Source of the DNA: Bacilli bacterium
GTDB taxonomy: Bacteria; Bacillota_I; Bacilli_A; ML615J-28; CAG-313
Assembly (NCBI GenBank): GCA_017937305.1
Contig: JAGBDV010000001.1
Location: 1-64,000 of the forward strand
Reading direction: 5' to 3'
Length of the DNA stretch: 64,000 bases
This document shows positions 50,264 to 61,400 of the stretch, in pieces (positions within the stretch are counted from its first letter, which is position 1; each line of letters opens with the position of its first letter). Made by a program: the position numbers and the translations under genes. The notes beneath the pieces were generated by a model. The model saw nothing but the letters and a program-made list of their open reading frames with translations. It was not told the DNA's origin and searched no databases.

Positions 50264-51148
50264 TCAAGCCTCTTTTTCTGGTAAATTTTTTAAATTTATA
50301 CACTCATCAAATGCTGTATCATGACAATCAATATTATCATTTAGTTTAATTTTTCTTAAGCTTTCACATCTTAAAAATGCATGTTCCTCAATAGACTTAA
50401 GGTTTGATGAAAATTTAATACTCTTTAGATTATAACAATTTGAAAAAGTATTTTTTGGAATAGTTGTAATGTTTTTAGATAGTTTTACAGTTTTAAGATT
50501 AACGCAATATGCAAAAACCCCGTTTCCAATTTCAGAGACAGAATTAGGAACATTAATGTCCTTTAGACTACTGCATCCTAAGAAAACACTATCTCCTAAT
50601 ATATATAATGATTTAGAAAAAATAACTGTTCTTAAACTTATACATTTTTCAAATGTATTAGAATTAATTGAAATTAAACTTTCTGACAACTTAACTACTT
50701 TTAAACTTACACATCCAGAAAAAGCAGAAGGACCTAAGTAATTTAGTTTATCAGGCAATTTAATATTTTCTAAACTCACACAATCCTTAAATGCTTGTTG
50801 ATTAATTTCTTTTATCGAATTATTGAATATTATTTTTTTCAAACGCAAACAAGAGTCAAACGCATTATCACCAATAAGTTTAATATTTTTAGATAAAACA
50901 ACTTTTTTTATAAATGTATTATCTAAAAAAGCTTTACTACTAATTTCGACAACATCAATTCTTTCACCATTTTCTTCATAATATGAAGGTATTACAACCA
51001 CTTCATCAGTACCCAAATATTTAATAAGTTTTCCATTTTTAAAATTAAAATCATCTATTGAATTATTTTTTAATTCACTAGTGCATCCAAATAAAACTGA
51101 TAAGCTACATAATAAAAACAATAATAAAATCTTACTAATATATTTCAT
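50264..51148 (-). CDS. BspA-type LRR lipoprotein, short form, 294 aa
   Basis: MKYISKILLLFLLCSLSVLFGC has a lipobox FGC. The N-terminal module (FKNGKLIKYLGTDEVVVIPS) and eight or more LRR_5 repeats of about 23 residues follow (AFDSCLRLKKIIFNNSIKEI, TFEKCISLRTVIFSKSLYIL). I start at the ATG at 51148 with GAGGT at correct spacing. It and the following long form form one short-long unit, repeated as 48987/48097. The lipoprotein at 51161 precedes it by 12 bases. Confidence 0.88.
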   Translation of the reverse strand: MKYISKILLLFLLCSLSVLFGCTSELKNNSIDDFNFKNGKLIKYLGTDEVVVIPSYYEENGERIDVVEISSKAFLDNTFIKKVVLSKNIKLIGDNAFDSCLRLKKIIFNNSIKEINQQAFKDCVSLENIKLPDKLNYLGPSAFSGCVSLKVVKLSESLISINSNTFEKCISLRTVIFSKSLYILGDSVFLGCSSLKDINVPNSVSEIGNGVFAYCVNLKTVKLSKNITTIPKNTFSNCYNLKSIKFSSNLKSIEEHAFLRCESLRKIKLNDNIDCHDTAFDECINLKNLPEKEA

Positions 51149-51160
51149 ATACATACCTCT

Positions 51161-51859
51161 TTATTCTATAGGAAGACCATCAGGTTCTTCTACAACTACT
51201 TCTCCAATATCAAAAAATCTTAAAACTTCTGTTACTTCAATTTCAATAGAGTAACCATCTAAATTCAAACTCATAAAACATTCTATATCTAAATAATTTA
51301 GTTGATTCTTTACAAGTATAATATTATACTTATTAAAACCAAATTCTGTAAGTTCAAATTCAATTTCCCCTATTTGATCTTCACACAATGAAATAAAAGA
51401 ATCTTTGGCTTCTTCATTTAAAGTACTACAATCTCCATAATAGACATTACCACATTTATCAAATTTTCCAAGGACACTATAATCAAAATCTACAAGTAAA
51501 TTATCATATTCTTCAATGTCTTCAATATCTAGTAACACCCATCTATTATTTTGCATTGTATAAGATTTAAGATAATCCCCTTCTATTTTATAATATACAT
51601 CTATATAGTTTAAGCCTTGTTTATAAGTAATTAACATTTTATCCCTATCACATTTTGCAGAAAAGGATATACCTGTACTTGAACTTTCTTTTTCTCCATC
51701 TTTAATCACTGTAGATTTATACATTACTCTTCCACTTACGCTATAAGTTGTTTCATTCAATTTTGAAAAAGCCTTCTTAAGAGTTAAATTACTACTACAA
51801 CTTGATAAAGAAATAACCAGTAAAAAACAAATAAATAACAAGAATCTTTTCATATTCAT
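51161..51859 (-). CDS. Lipoprotein of unknown function, 232 aa
   Basis: MNMKRFLLFICFLLVISLSSC is a lipoprotein signal with lipobox LSSC. The mature part is beta-rich (VSGRVMYKSTVIKDGEKESS, ISFSAKCDRDKMLITYKQGL, YYKIEGDYLKSYTM), like LolA/LppX-type folds, though I cannot confirm that. The start at 51859 fits AGGAGG at 8 bases. First gene of the LRR lipoprotein transcript, so it may serve the same surface process. Confidence 0.7.
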   Translation of the reverse strand: MNMKRFLLFICFLLVISLSSCSSNLTLKKAFSKLNETTYSVSGRVMYKSTVIKDGEKESSSTGISFSAKCDRDKMLITYKQGLNYIDVYYKIEGDYLKSYTMQNNRWVLLDIEDIEEYDNLLVDFDYSVLGKFDKCGNVYYGDCSTLNEEAKDSFISLCEDQIGEIEFELTEFGFNKYNIILVKNQLNYLDIECFMSLNLDGYSIEIEVTEVLRFFDIGEVVVEEPDGLPIE

Positions 51860-51922
51860 AGACATAACCTCCTTATTCTTATATTAAGTATATTATACCT
51901 CTTTAAAAATAAATTACAATAA

Positions 51923-51955
51923 AATAAATAAAAAATCCACTTAATTAAGTGGACT
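51923..51955 (-). terminator. rpmE terminator
   Basis: TCCACTTAATTAAGTGGA (51936-51953) with T-rich sequence after it on the minus strand, 13 bases beyond the rpmE stop. Confidence 0.8.
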
Positions 51956-51967
51956 TTATTTTTTATA

Positions 51968-52192
51968 CTATTTTCCTGCTTTTTTAGCTTGAGCTGCAGC
52001 AACACGTTTGTTGAATCTGTCAACACGACCAGCAGCTTGAGCAAACTTTTGTTCACCAGTATAGAATGGATGACATTTAGAACATGTATCAACACGCACT
52101 TCTTTCTTAGTTGATCCTGATTCAAATGTAGCACCACATGATACGCAAACAACAGTTACTTTGTTATATTGAGGATGAATTCCTTTTCTCAT
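51968..52192 (-). CDS. rpmE: 50S ribosomal protein L31, 74 aa
   Basis: The whole sequence matches zinc-type L31: [20 protein letters not shown], then [18 protein letters not shown] and a basic tail [16 protein letters not shown]. The two Cys pairs (about 16/19 and 37/40) bind zinc, so this is the C+ form. A perfect TTGACA-17-TATAAT promoter lies 64 bases before the start and a hairpin terminator follows, so it is a single-gene unit. GGAGAG precedes the ATG. Confidence 0.97.
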   Translation of the reverse strand: MRKGIHPQYNKVTVVCVSCGATFESGSTKKEVRVDTCSKCHPFYTGEQKFAQAAGRVDRFNKRVAAAQAKKAGK

Positions 52193-52255
52193 GCTTTACT
52201 CTCCTTCCGCCATGATTTATCTTATAAAACCATAGTAAGTTTATTTTACGTATAT

Positions 52256-52284
52256 ATTATACCAAAATAATACGTCTTTGTCAA
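52256..52284 (-). promoter_or_regulatory. rpmE promoter
   Basis: TTGACA (52279-52284), a 17-base spacer and TATAAT (52256-52261): full consensus, as expected for a ribosomal protein gene. Confidence 0.88.
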
Positions 52285-52356
52285 ATACAAGGCAATTCTT
52301 TAATTATGCTAAATATTTTTTTAAATATTTATTAAAAATATGAACTTTCCTTATAA

Positions 52357-52397
52357 ATAAAAAAAGAAGTATTAAAGAGTTTCCTCTTAATACTTCT
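52357..52397 (-). terminator. Terminator of the giant-protein gene
   Basis: AGAAGTATTAA plus GAG (52365-52379) pairs with CTC plus TTAATACTTCT (52384-52397) around TTTC; a run of seven T follows on the minus strand, 9 bases from the stop. Confidence 0.88.
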
Positions 52398-52405
52398 TAA
52401 TTTTT

Positions 52406-55400
52406 TTAAAGGATGATTCCTTCAGCAGCAAGAACAGCTTCGAAAATTGCTTTTGCGATAACTGTAGATTCAGCATTAGTTTTAGCAGCTTGAAGTTCAG
52501 GAAGAGTTACTGTACCAGCATTGATACTTGCAACTAGAGTTTCTAATTGGTTAATTACAGCTAGTTCAGCATCCCACTTAGCTTCAGTTTGAATACTTTC
52601 AACTTCTGCTTTAGATACAGTGTAGTAAGAACCAAGGCCAAGAGTGCTTAAGTTGTTGTTGAATTCTTCAACGAATGCAGCAGTTAAGATTTCTGATTCT
52701 AATGCGATCATGATTGATTCACCAGTTAAGTTATTAATTGGTTCATCCATTGCATCAAGACCCATTGAGTCAAGTTTCTTAATTGCGCCAACGATAGCAT
52801 CAAGTTCAGCTGCCCAGTCAGAAATTACGATTGATGAATCATAGTAATCTTTAACTACAGGCATCTTAGGAACCATGTATTCAGCAGATGCTGTTAAGAT
52901 TTCATTTACTAAAACAGTGTCAGCTTTGATACCTTCATAAGCATCAACAACTTCGTTAAGTACGTAAGTACCGTTATTTAATGAATCTAATAAGTTATTT
53001 AGATCTTTAATAGCAGCTAGTTCAGCATCCCAATTTGTAACTGCAGCAAGTTTTGCTTGAGTAGCTTGGTAGTATGATTGTAATCCTAGAGCTTCTAATT
53101 TTTCGTTAACTGTGTCAACTAAGATATCAGATAAGATTACTGAATCACAGATATATTCAACAGTTTGTCCGCTAATGTTGTCCATATTAACATCATCGAT
53201 ATTTGCAATACCATCATTAACTAGGCTTTCAAGAGCATTAACAATTGTTAAAATTTCTTTTTCCCAATCAGCAATTACCATTGTATCTTCGTAAAGTGAT
53301 CCGATGTGAGGGATAACTTTGATACAAGCTTCAGCGAATGCTTCTTCATTACCTTTTGCAAGGTTAGTATCGAAGCAAATAGCAACCATTTGTTTAATTG
53401 GAGCATAGTTCCAATTAGCAAATTCAGCCATATACTTAGTCATTTCAGATTGACCAGCAAGTCTTAACATTTCTGCAAGACGGTAGTAATCTTCAACGAT
53501 TTGTTCATTTGTGAATGATTCATCACTAATACGTTCATCGATTAATGCATATAAATCACTTGAATATTTTTGAACGAATTTACCATTAACAACTTGTACA
53601 CCTAATCTTGCAAGAACTTTAACAGTTTCACTTGGAAGAACAGCTTCTAATGCATCAGCAACACCACTTAGAACAGCAGGGTTCTTAATTTCATCGAAGC
53701 TTAGGTTGAAGTTAGTTGCATCATATAATTCTTGTAATTCTGCGAAGAATGCATTTGAGTATACAACTTCATTAGCAAAGTCAATTGCAAGTAAGCCGTT
53801 AATTTCTTCTTCTGAAAGTTCAATTGATGTTAAGTATCCAACAGCTGTAATAATAATCTTAGCAGCATTGTCTTTTAACATAATATCAGTACCAAATACT
53901 TCAACGATTTCAGCTACTGCATTTAAGTTACTTAAAATGCTAGTTAAGTTGATGTTAGATGGTTTAAATGCAGTGATTTCGTATGTAGCATTTACTACTT
54001 TCCAGAAGTTAGGAAGTGAGTATGCAAGTACGTCATCTAGAGTTGCATCATATTCCATTACACCATCAGTGTAGCTTAATGTTAATGCATTGAATGTACC
54101 TTCAACTAATTGGAAGAATAATTGATCAACGATACTTGATTCAGCAATTGTATAAGCCATTTCGCTTAAGTCAGCTTGAATAGCTGCATCAGCAAGGATA
54201 GATAAGTCAAGAGCTTTAATGCTTGAAGCATTTTCTTTAACGAATGCTAGTAATTGTTTAGCAAGTTTGTAAGCAACTTTAGCTTCGTGAGTAGCACTAA
54301 CTTCATTCCAGTTAAAGTCTAATACACCATAAGCCCATGCACGGTTGCAAACTTTAGTAATAGCTTTTTGAACTTTACCAGGAAGAGTAACACTATCAAA
54401 TAGAGCTTCTTTCATCATTTGGATTGTAGCAGCATCAGTTAAATCGATACCTTCATTTCCAAATACACCAAGTTCAACTAAACCATTTAAGAATTCAGAA
54501 ATATTGTAAAGTACTTCTTCATCATTTTGGTTAAGAGCTAAGTTAACTTGAAGTTTACCAGCAACTTTAACACAAACTTTATCTAAAGCATTTAGAGCTT
54601 TTTCAGCAACAGCTTTAACTAAAGTAGTATCAATAGCGATTGTATACATTTCAACGATAGCGTAGATTGCATCAGTATTACCTAAGAATGAAGCATTGAA
54701 TCCTGATTCTAATAAGCCTTCCATTACTGCATAAGCATATGGAGCCATTGAAGCATAGATATCAGCATCAGCCTTGAAGCTAATTGATGATGCATCATAT
54801 TTAGCAAGATCAAAGTCTTTATCTAATTTTTGGATATATGAAGTTAAACCGAATTTATCTAGAGCAGCTTGAGCAACTACTAGGACATCAGCTTTCTTAA
54901 CTTCAACAATATTTAACTTAGCAGCATTTCTAATGATTTCTTCTAAGTAAGAAATTGCATCAACACCTGGAAGAGTTCTTGTAGAAACTACTTTGTAAAG
55001 TTTAGAATCATAGATATCATGAGCAATTTCAGCAAGTAAGCTTAAGTCTTCAGCAAGCATTGCTTCATCATAAGCACTTACATCACCGATAACAGCAAGG
55101 ATACCAGAAAGACGAGTGTAGATTAATTGTTCATATACTGGAAGAGCAAGTTTAGCAACAAGTTCAGATTCACTAGCTAAATCAACAAGATTTAGACAAG
55201 CTTCACCACTTAGTTTTCTAGCTTCATCCATTAATGTATCTACTAATGTCTTAATAGCAGGTTTAACTTGTTTGTCTTTTAATAGAGCAATTGATTCTTT
55301 AACATCAGCTTTAACATTAGCTAATAATTCTTTAGCATAAGGTTTAACTTCAGAAAGTTTTTCAACGCCTACAGCATTTAGAGATTCAACACCATTTCTT

Positions 55401-58400
55401 ACAAGTTCAACGATTAATTCTTGTTCAGCTTCTAAGTCAACAGTAGTTAAATCAACACCTGATAAATCAACACCTAATACTTTTTCAACTGTCTTAACTA
55501 ATAATTCAGCAAAGTTGTAATCAACTACTACTAACTTGAATGCATCTTCAACAAGTTTTGCAAGAGCTTCGCTATTAGTAATTTGGATATCTTCTTTATT
55601 AATTAAGTAAGCATAAGCATTAGCAGCTTCAAGGTCTCTTAAGATTTCAGCATAAACTGGTAAATCTTGAAGTAATTCGCTATCTGCGATTTCTTCAACT
55701 TTTAATGTGTTAATTACAGATGCAGCTAATCCGCCAAGTTTTTCAGAAGCTAAACTTAATGTAGCTTTAATAACTTGTGGAGCAAGAGTTTGTACTAGAG
55801 TTGTATCAATAGAAGCTTCATAAGCATCTACAACTGCATTATATGCAACTGTATTGAATACTAAGTTTCTATTTAATCCGTTATTTAAGATTTCTTCAAC
55901 TAATACGTAAGCATATTGAACAAGTCCAGCAAGAGTGTCTTTATCTTGTGCTAAATCAATAGCATCAAAGTCAATTGCATTAACATCAATATGTTTGCCA
56001 TAAACTTTTTCAAGAACGATTGCAAGATCTTCTAGTTTAACATCTACGATATTTAATTCACATAGATCAAGAACGATTTCTTCTAAGTATGGAAGACATC
56101 CTTCACCAGGTAGTGTTCTAGCAGAAACTAAATGATAAATCTTAGAATCATAAACGTTATGAACGATTTCTTTAACAAGTGCTAAATCAGATGCAAGCAT
56201 TGTTTCATCATAAGCACTTAAGTCAGCAAGATCTGCGATTGTACCAGAAAGACGAGTATAGATCTTTTGTTCGTAAACTGGAAGAGCAAGTTTTGCAACA
56301 AGTTCTGATTCACAAACTAGATCAACAATTTCAAGACATACAGCACCAGTTAATTTTCTAGCTTCAGCTACAAGAGTTTCAACTAGAGCTTTAATACTAG
56401 CTTTGTATTCTTTATTCTTAAGAAGTGAAATAGCTTCTTTAACATCTGCTTTAACGTCTGCAAGAGTTTCTCTTAAGTAAGGTTTAACTTCAGAAAGTTT
56501 TTCAACACCTAATGTATTAAGAGTAACAACACCATTGTTAACTAAGTTAACTAATAATGCTTGTTCACTTTCAACGTCAACACTTGTTAAATCAACATTT
56601 GTTAAATCAAGGTTAAGAACATCTTCAAGAACTAATGCAACTAATTCTTGGAAGTTGTTATCAACAGCATTAAGTTCAAATGCTTTTTCAGCTAATAAAG
56701 CGATTGTTTCATTGTCAGTAACTAAGATATCTTCTTTATAAAGAACTTTTCTAAGTAGATCTAATTCTTCAACAAGAGTTAAGATTTCAGCACCAACAAG
56801 AAGGTCTTCAATAATTTCTTCATCGCTTAAGCTTTCTACATCAAGAGTATTTACTAATTCTTGAGGTAGACCAGAAAGGCGAGCACTAACTTTTTCTGCA
56901 AGAACTCTCACTACTTCTGGAGCAATTGAAATTTCACTTACTAATTCAACAACAGATGGATAAATTGTTTGATAATCATAAATAAGGGCATATAAATCAG
57001 ATTTAGTGATTGTTGCAGCTTTAACAGCAGCTAAATCAGTAAATGGATTATGTTCAGATAATAGAACTGGGATTAATTGTTCATAAATTTCACCAAGAAC
57101 AGCTAAATCATTAGCTAGATCCATTGATGTAATATCAAGTTGAGATAAGTTATATTTAACTTTTTCATCAACAAATTCATAAATTTCAACTTTCTTAGCG
57201 TTTACATATTCAATAGATGCGATAGTATTTAATAATTCTTTAACTAAAGCAGCTTGATCAAAGTTGATTTCAGCACCTGTGTAAACATCGTATACACCTA
57301 GGTCTAATGCCATCATAGCGATGTCAATTAGTTTAACTAAGTCTTCTGTCATTGCAATACTTGAATCATATACATCATCAACATTTGCAAGTTCTTCAGG
57401 AAGTACATTAGCAACTTTATCTTTTAATGCTTGATTGTAAACAGGTAAGATATTGTATTTAACGATTGTAAGTTCAGTAACTAAACGAGCAATTTGTTCT
57501 ACATTTGCAACTTGAACATCGTTATTTAATAATTGTTTAATGCTAGCTTTACCAGCAGCAACAAATTCTTTTAAGTCACCTAATGTTGCGATACCTTCGA
57601 TTTCACATACATCATAAACTAAAGTGATAATATCAACAAGTGAGCTTAAATCTTCATGATATAATACACCACTAATGTTGTATAGTTCTTTATCGAAGTA
57701 GTAACCATTAATCTTCTTAGAATCTAAACTATTAGAAACAACTTCTAAGATATCATCAAATCTATTTTCAAGAAGGTTAAGATTATTTAATGTATTTACT
57801 GCATTAACGATTAATGATTCAGCATCAGCATTAAAGATCATACCCTTAAGAAGAGCAGAGATATCATTAGCTAATAATTGTTCAACTAAGTCAGCGATTG
57901 CAGTGAAGTCTTCTGCTAATTGTTCAACTGTTAATCTTTCAGGATCAATAGCTTGATAATATTCAGGAGCTAATTGTTTAAATACAGGAATAGCAAGTAA
58001 GAAGATAGCACCATTAGTTTGTTCAATAATAGTAGTATCTAATAGACTTGTTAATGCATCTTTTAAGCAAGTTACATATTCATCATCTGTCCAATCAGCG
58101 ATATTAATTCTAATAGGTTTAAGATCTTCTAAGTTCTTAATGAAGAAGTTAGGATCAGTAAGAATTGGTAATAAGCTTTCGTAAGCAGCAACGATTAATT
58201 TAGCATCTTCTTTTAAATCAATTAGACTAAAGTCTACGCTTGAAGAATCAATTGTAGTAGCTTTAGCAGCTAATTCAGCAAGTCTACCTTGAGTATTTAA
58301 GTAATTTAATCCTAATACATTAGTGATAACTGTTTCTACAGCTTCTTTGTTTGCATAAGGAATATCAGAACCTTCAACTAAGAAACTACATAAATCTAAT

Positions 58401-61400
58401 TCGATAACAGCTTCAATAACTTCAATTAAGCTATTCAAGTCTGCTTCAACTTGGTTGTAATGAACATAGATATTATGTAAATCTGCAAGACCAGCAAGTT
58501 TTTCGTTAGCTAAGAATTTTTCAGATACAGGAAGTAATGCAGCTTCAACTAATTGGCTATCAACTACAACTTCAAGAACTTCTTTAATAACTGCAAGATA
58601 ATCATTAGTATCATAGTTAACTGTTAAGTATTGTTTAAAGTCAACAGAACTAAAGTCTGCAAGTCTAGTTAATTCTAGAGTTAATAATGCATCGTTTGCA
58701 GCATGTAGTAAATCACCAATTACGCTAATTTCAGCAGTCCAATCAATTTCATCTAATACATCTTTTTGGATGTCAACACCAAGTTTATCAAATACGATAG
58801 CAAGGATATCAGATTTAGATTCAGATAATACGTTCATTGCAAGAACATCTTCTAGAGAAACTACTAATTGATCGAAGTATTCTTGGTTAAGAGCTTCACC
58901 TTCAAATGCATAACCTAAAACATTAGCAGGATATACAACTTTTACAAGGTTGCTTAATGTTACTAAATCAGCACTAATTTCTTCAGCTGTACTAATAATA
59001 GACATTGCATCAATACCTTTAGTATGTAAGAATGATACTAAGTATAATTGAGCAAATTCAAGTTCAGCAGCTAGAGCTTTAGATTCACTAATAGCAACTA
59101 AGATTTCAGCAACATCATTGAAGTAATCTTCTTCATTGTAGATTGTAAAGTCTTTTGCAGTAGATGCAAATTCTTTTAATCCTTCAAGAGAAAGAATGTG
59201 ATATCTAACACCAAATGTTTCAACTAAATCAGAGATTTCAGCAAGTACATTTGCAACATTATCAATTTCAGCATTCCAATCGATATCAGCGAAATCAGTT
59301 TCACTTACTTTACCATCAAACTTAAGTACGCTACCGTAAATTAAGTTAGTAATAACAGTTACAAGTTTATCTTGTTCATAAGTTAAGATATTAACATCTT
59401 TGAATACTCTTACAGTATTAGCAAGTTCATTTACATAATTACCTTGAATTTCTTTTGCATCTAATGAAGCAAATACATCAAGATCTCTTACCCAACGAAC
59501 TACTTCATTTAGAAGTACTTTAACGTCACTTGCAAGTTGTTCACCAGTGAATACACCTGAAAGATAAGTTAAATCGATACCAGCAGCACTAGCTTTATCT
59601 AGACCAAAGTCAGCAAGTGTTGGAAGAGCATATTGAACTAGTTTAGAATCAAGTGCAGCATTTACGATTTCTTGAACATGAGTATAAACTTGATCTTCGA
59701 AATCTTTATAGTTCATGAATTGTTTATCATTAACGAATGCTTTTACATCTTCTAACGATACTAAGTTAAAGTCAGCTTGAATATTCTTAACTAATGCAAG
59801 AATTTCTTGAAGTTTAACATTTTCACTAGCAAAATCAATATTTGCAAATTCAGCAGCATTTACAGAAGCACTACGAGCAGCAGCATTAATACCAAGTTTA
59901 GGATATACAAGGTTAAATACTAATGCAGTAAATTCTTTGTTGTTATTAACAGCAAGATTTAATTGTTCTAATAATGCAACGATTTCAACTGCAACATCAA
60001 GATTGATATTTTCAATGTTACCAGTGAATACATATTCTAATGCACCAAATTCAATAGCAAGTTTAGCAATTTGAACTAATACATCAACATCGCTTACTAA
60101 TTCTTCACAAGTTACACTGTTCTTTAAGAATGATAAATCAATAGTTTGAGGGATTAATGAAATAGCATAGTTAAATACTTCAACAAGTTTTAATTGAACT
60201 AAATCACTAGATACTGCAAGGTTAAGGATATTACCAAGTGAATTTACAGCATCTTCACTAAAGTGTTGTTCATACTTGTCAATGTATAAATATTCTCTAT
60301 TCTTGATGAATTTTAATACATCAGAAACAGTATCAAATCCTTCAACTTCTAGTAATACTTTAACTTCTTCTAATACTTCTACTAATAGAGCATTTTCATC
60401 AGCAAAGTCTACTAATCTAAAGTCGATTGGTTTAACTTCTTCAAGTTTAAGTGTAGGAGCAATTAGATTAACTACTAGTGCAGCAATTTCTTCATTAGTC
60501 TTGTTAAGAATATTAAGTTCTTCTAATAATTTAACAACTTCAATAACAGGATCAACATTGATTACAACATCACCAGAGAAGATTAAATCAACAATACCAA
60601 ATTCAACAGCATGTTCACTAATTTCTACTAATGTTCTAATATCAGCTTGAAGTTCTTCGTTAGAGAATTGATCATTGAAGAATGATAAATCAAATACTAA
60701 CATAGAATCAGCAAATTGAATACCAAATTCTGCTAAGTCAACTAAATGTAAACCTAAGATTTCACTTTCAGCAGCAAGTAATAATAAGTCTTGAGCATTA
60801 TCAATAACTCTATCGTTATATGCATTTGCATCTAAATAGTCTTTATTTTGGATAAATGCAAGAATATCAGAAACGCTACTTAAGTTTTCATTACCTAAGA
60901 TTTCGCCAAGTAATTGAACAGCATTTTGAAGTAATTCATTTTCATGAGCATAATTAATATTAGCATAATCACTAGCTTCAACATCTAATTCAAGTTTTAA
61001 TAAACCAGCAAGTTTAGATACAAGAAGTGCAGTCCATTCAGGTTGAGCACAAGTAAGAATGTTAAGGTCTTCTAATAATGCAACAATATTAACTACATAA
61101 TCAGCATTGATATTTTCGATATCTTTATTTGCAAGATATTCAATAGCACCAAAGTCAACAGCATTTTGAACGATTTCAACAATTACGTCCAAGTCGCTTA
61201 ATAATTGTTCACCAGTTAATCTGCCTTTTAAGAATGTAATATCGAAGCCTTTGTCTTTTGCAAGATTCATTGCAAATTCAACACCTGCAAGTGCAGCAGC
61301 TTGGATTAATTTACTTTCAACAGCAGTATTTAAAATGTCAACAACTTTATTAACATTTTCAGTAGTAACTACGATTGAGTTAGTAAAGTCTTTGTTGTTA

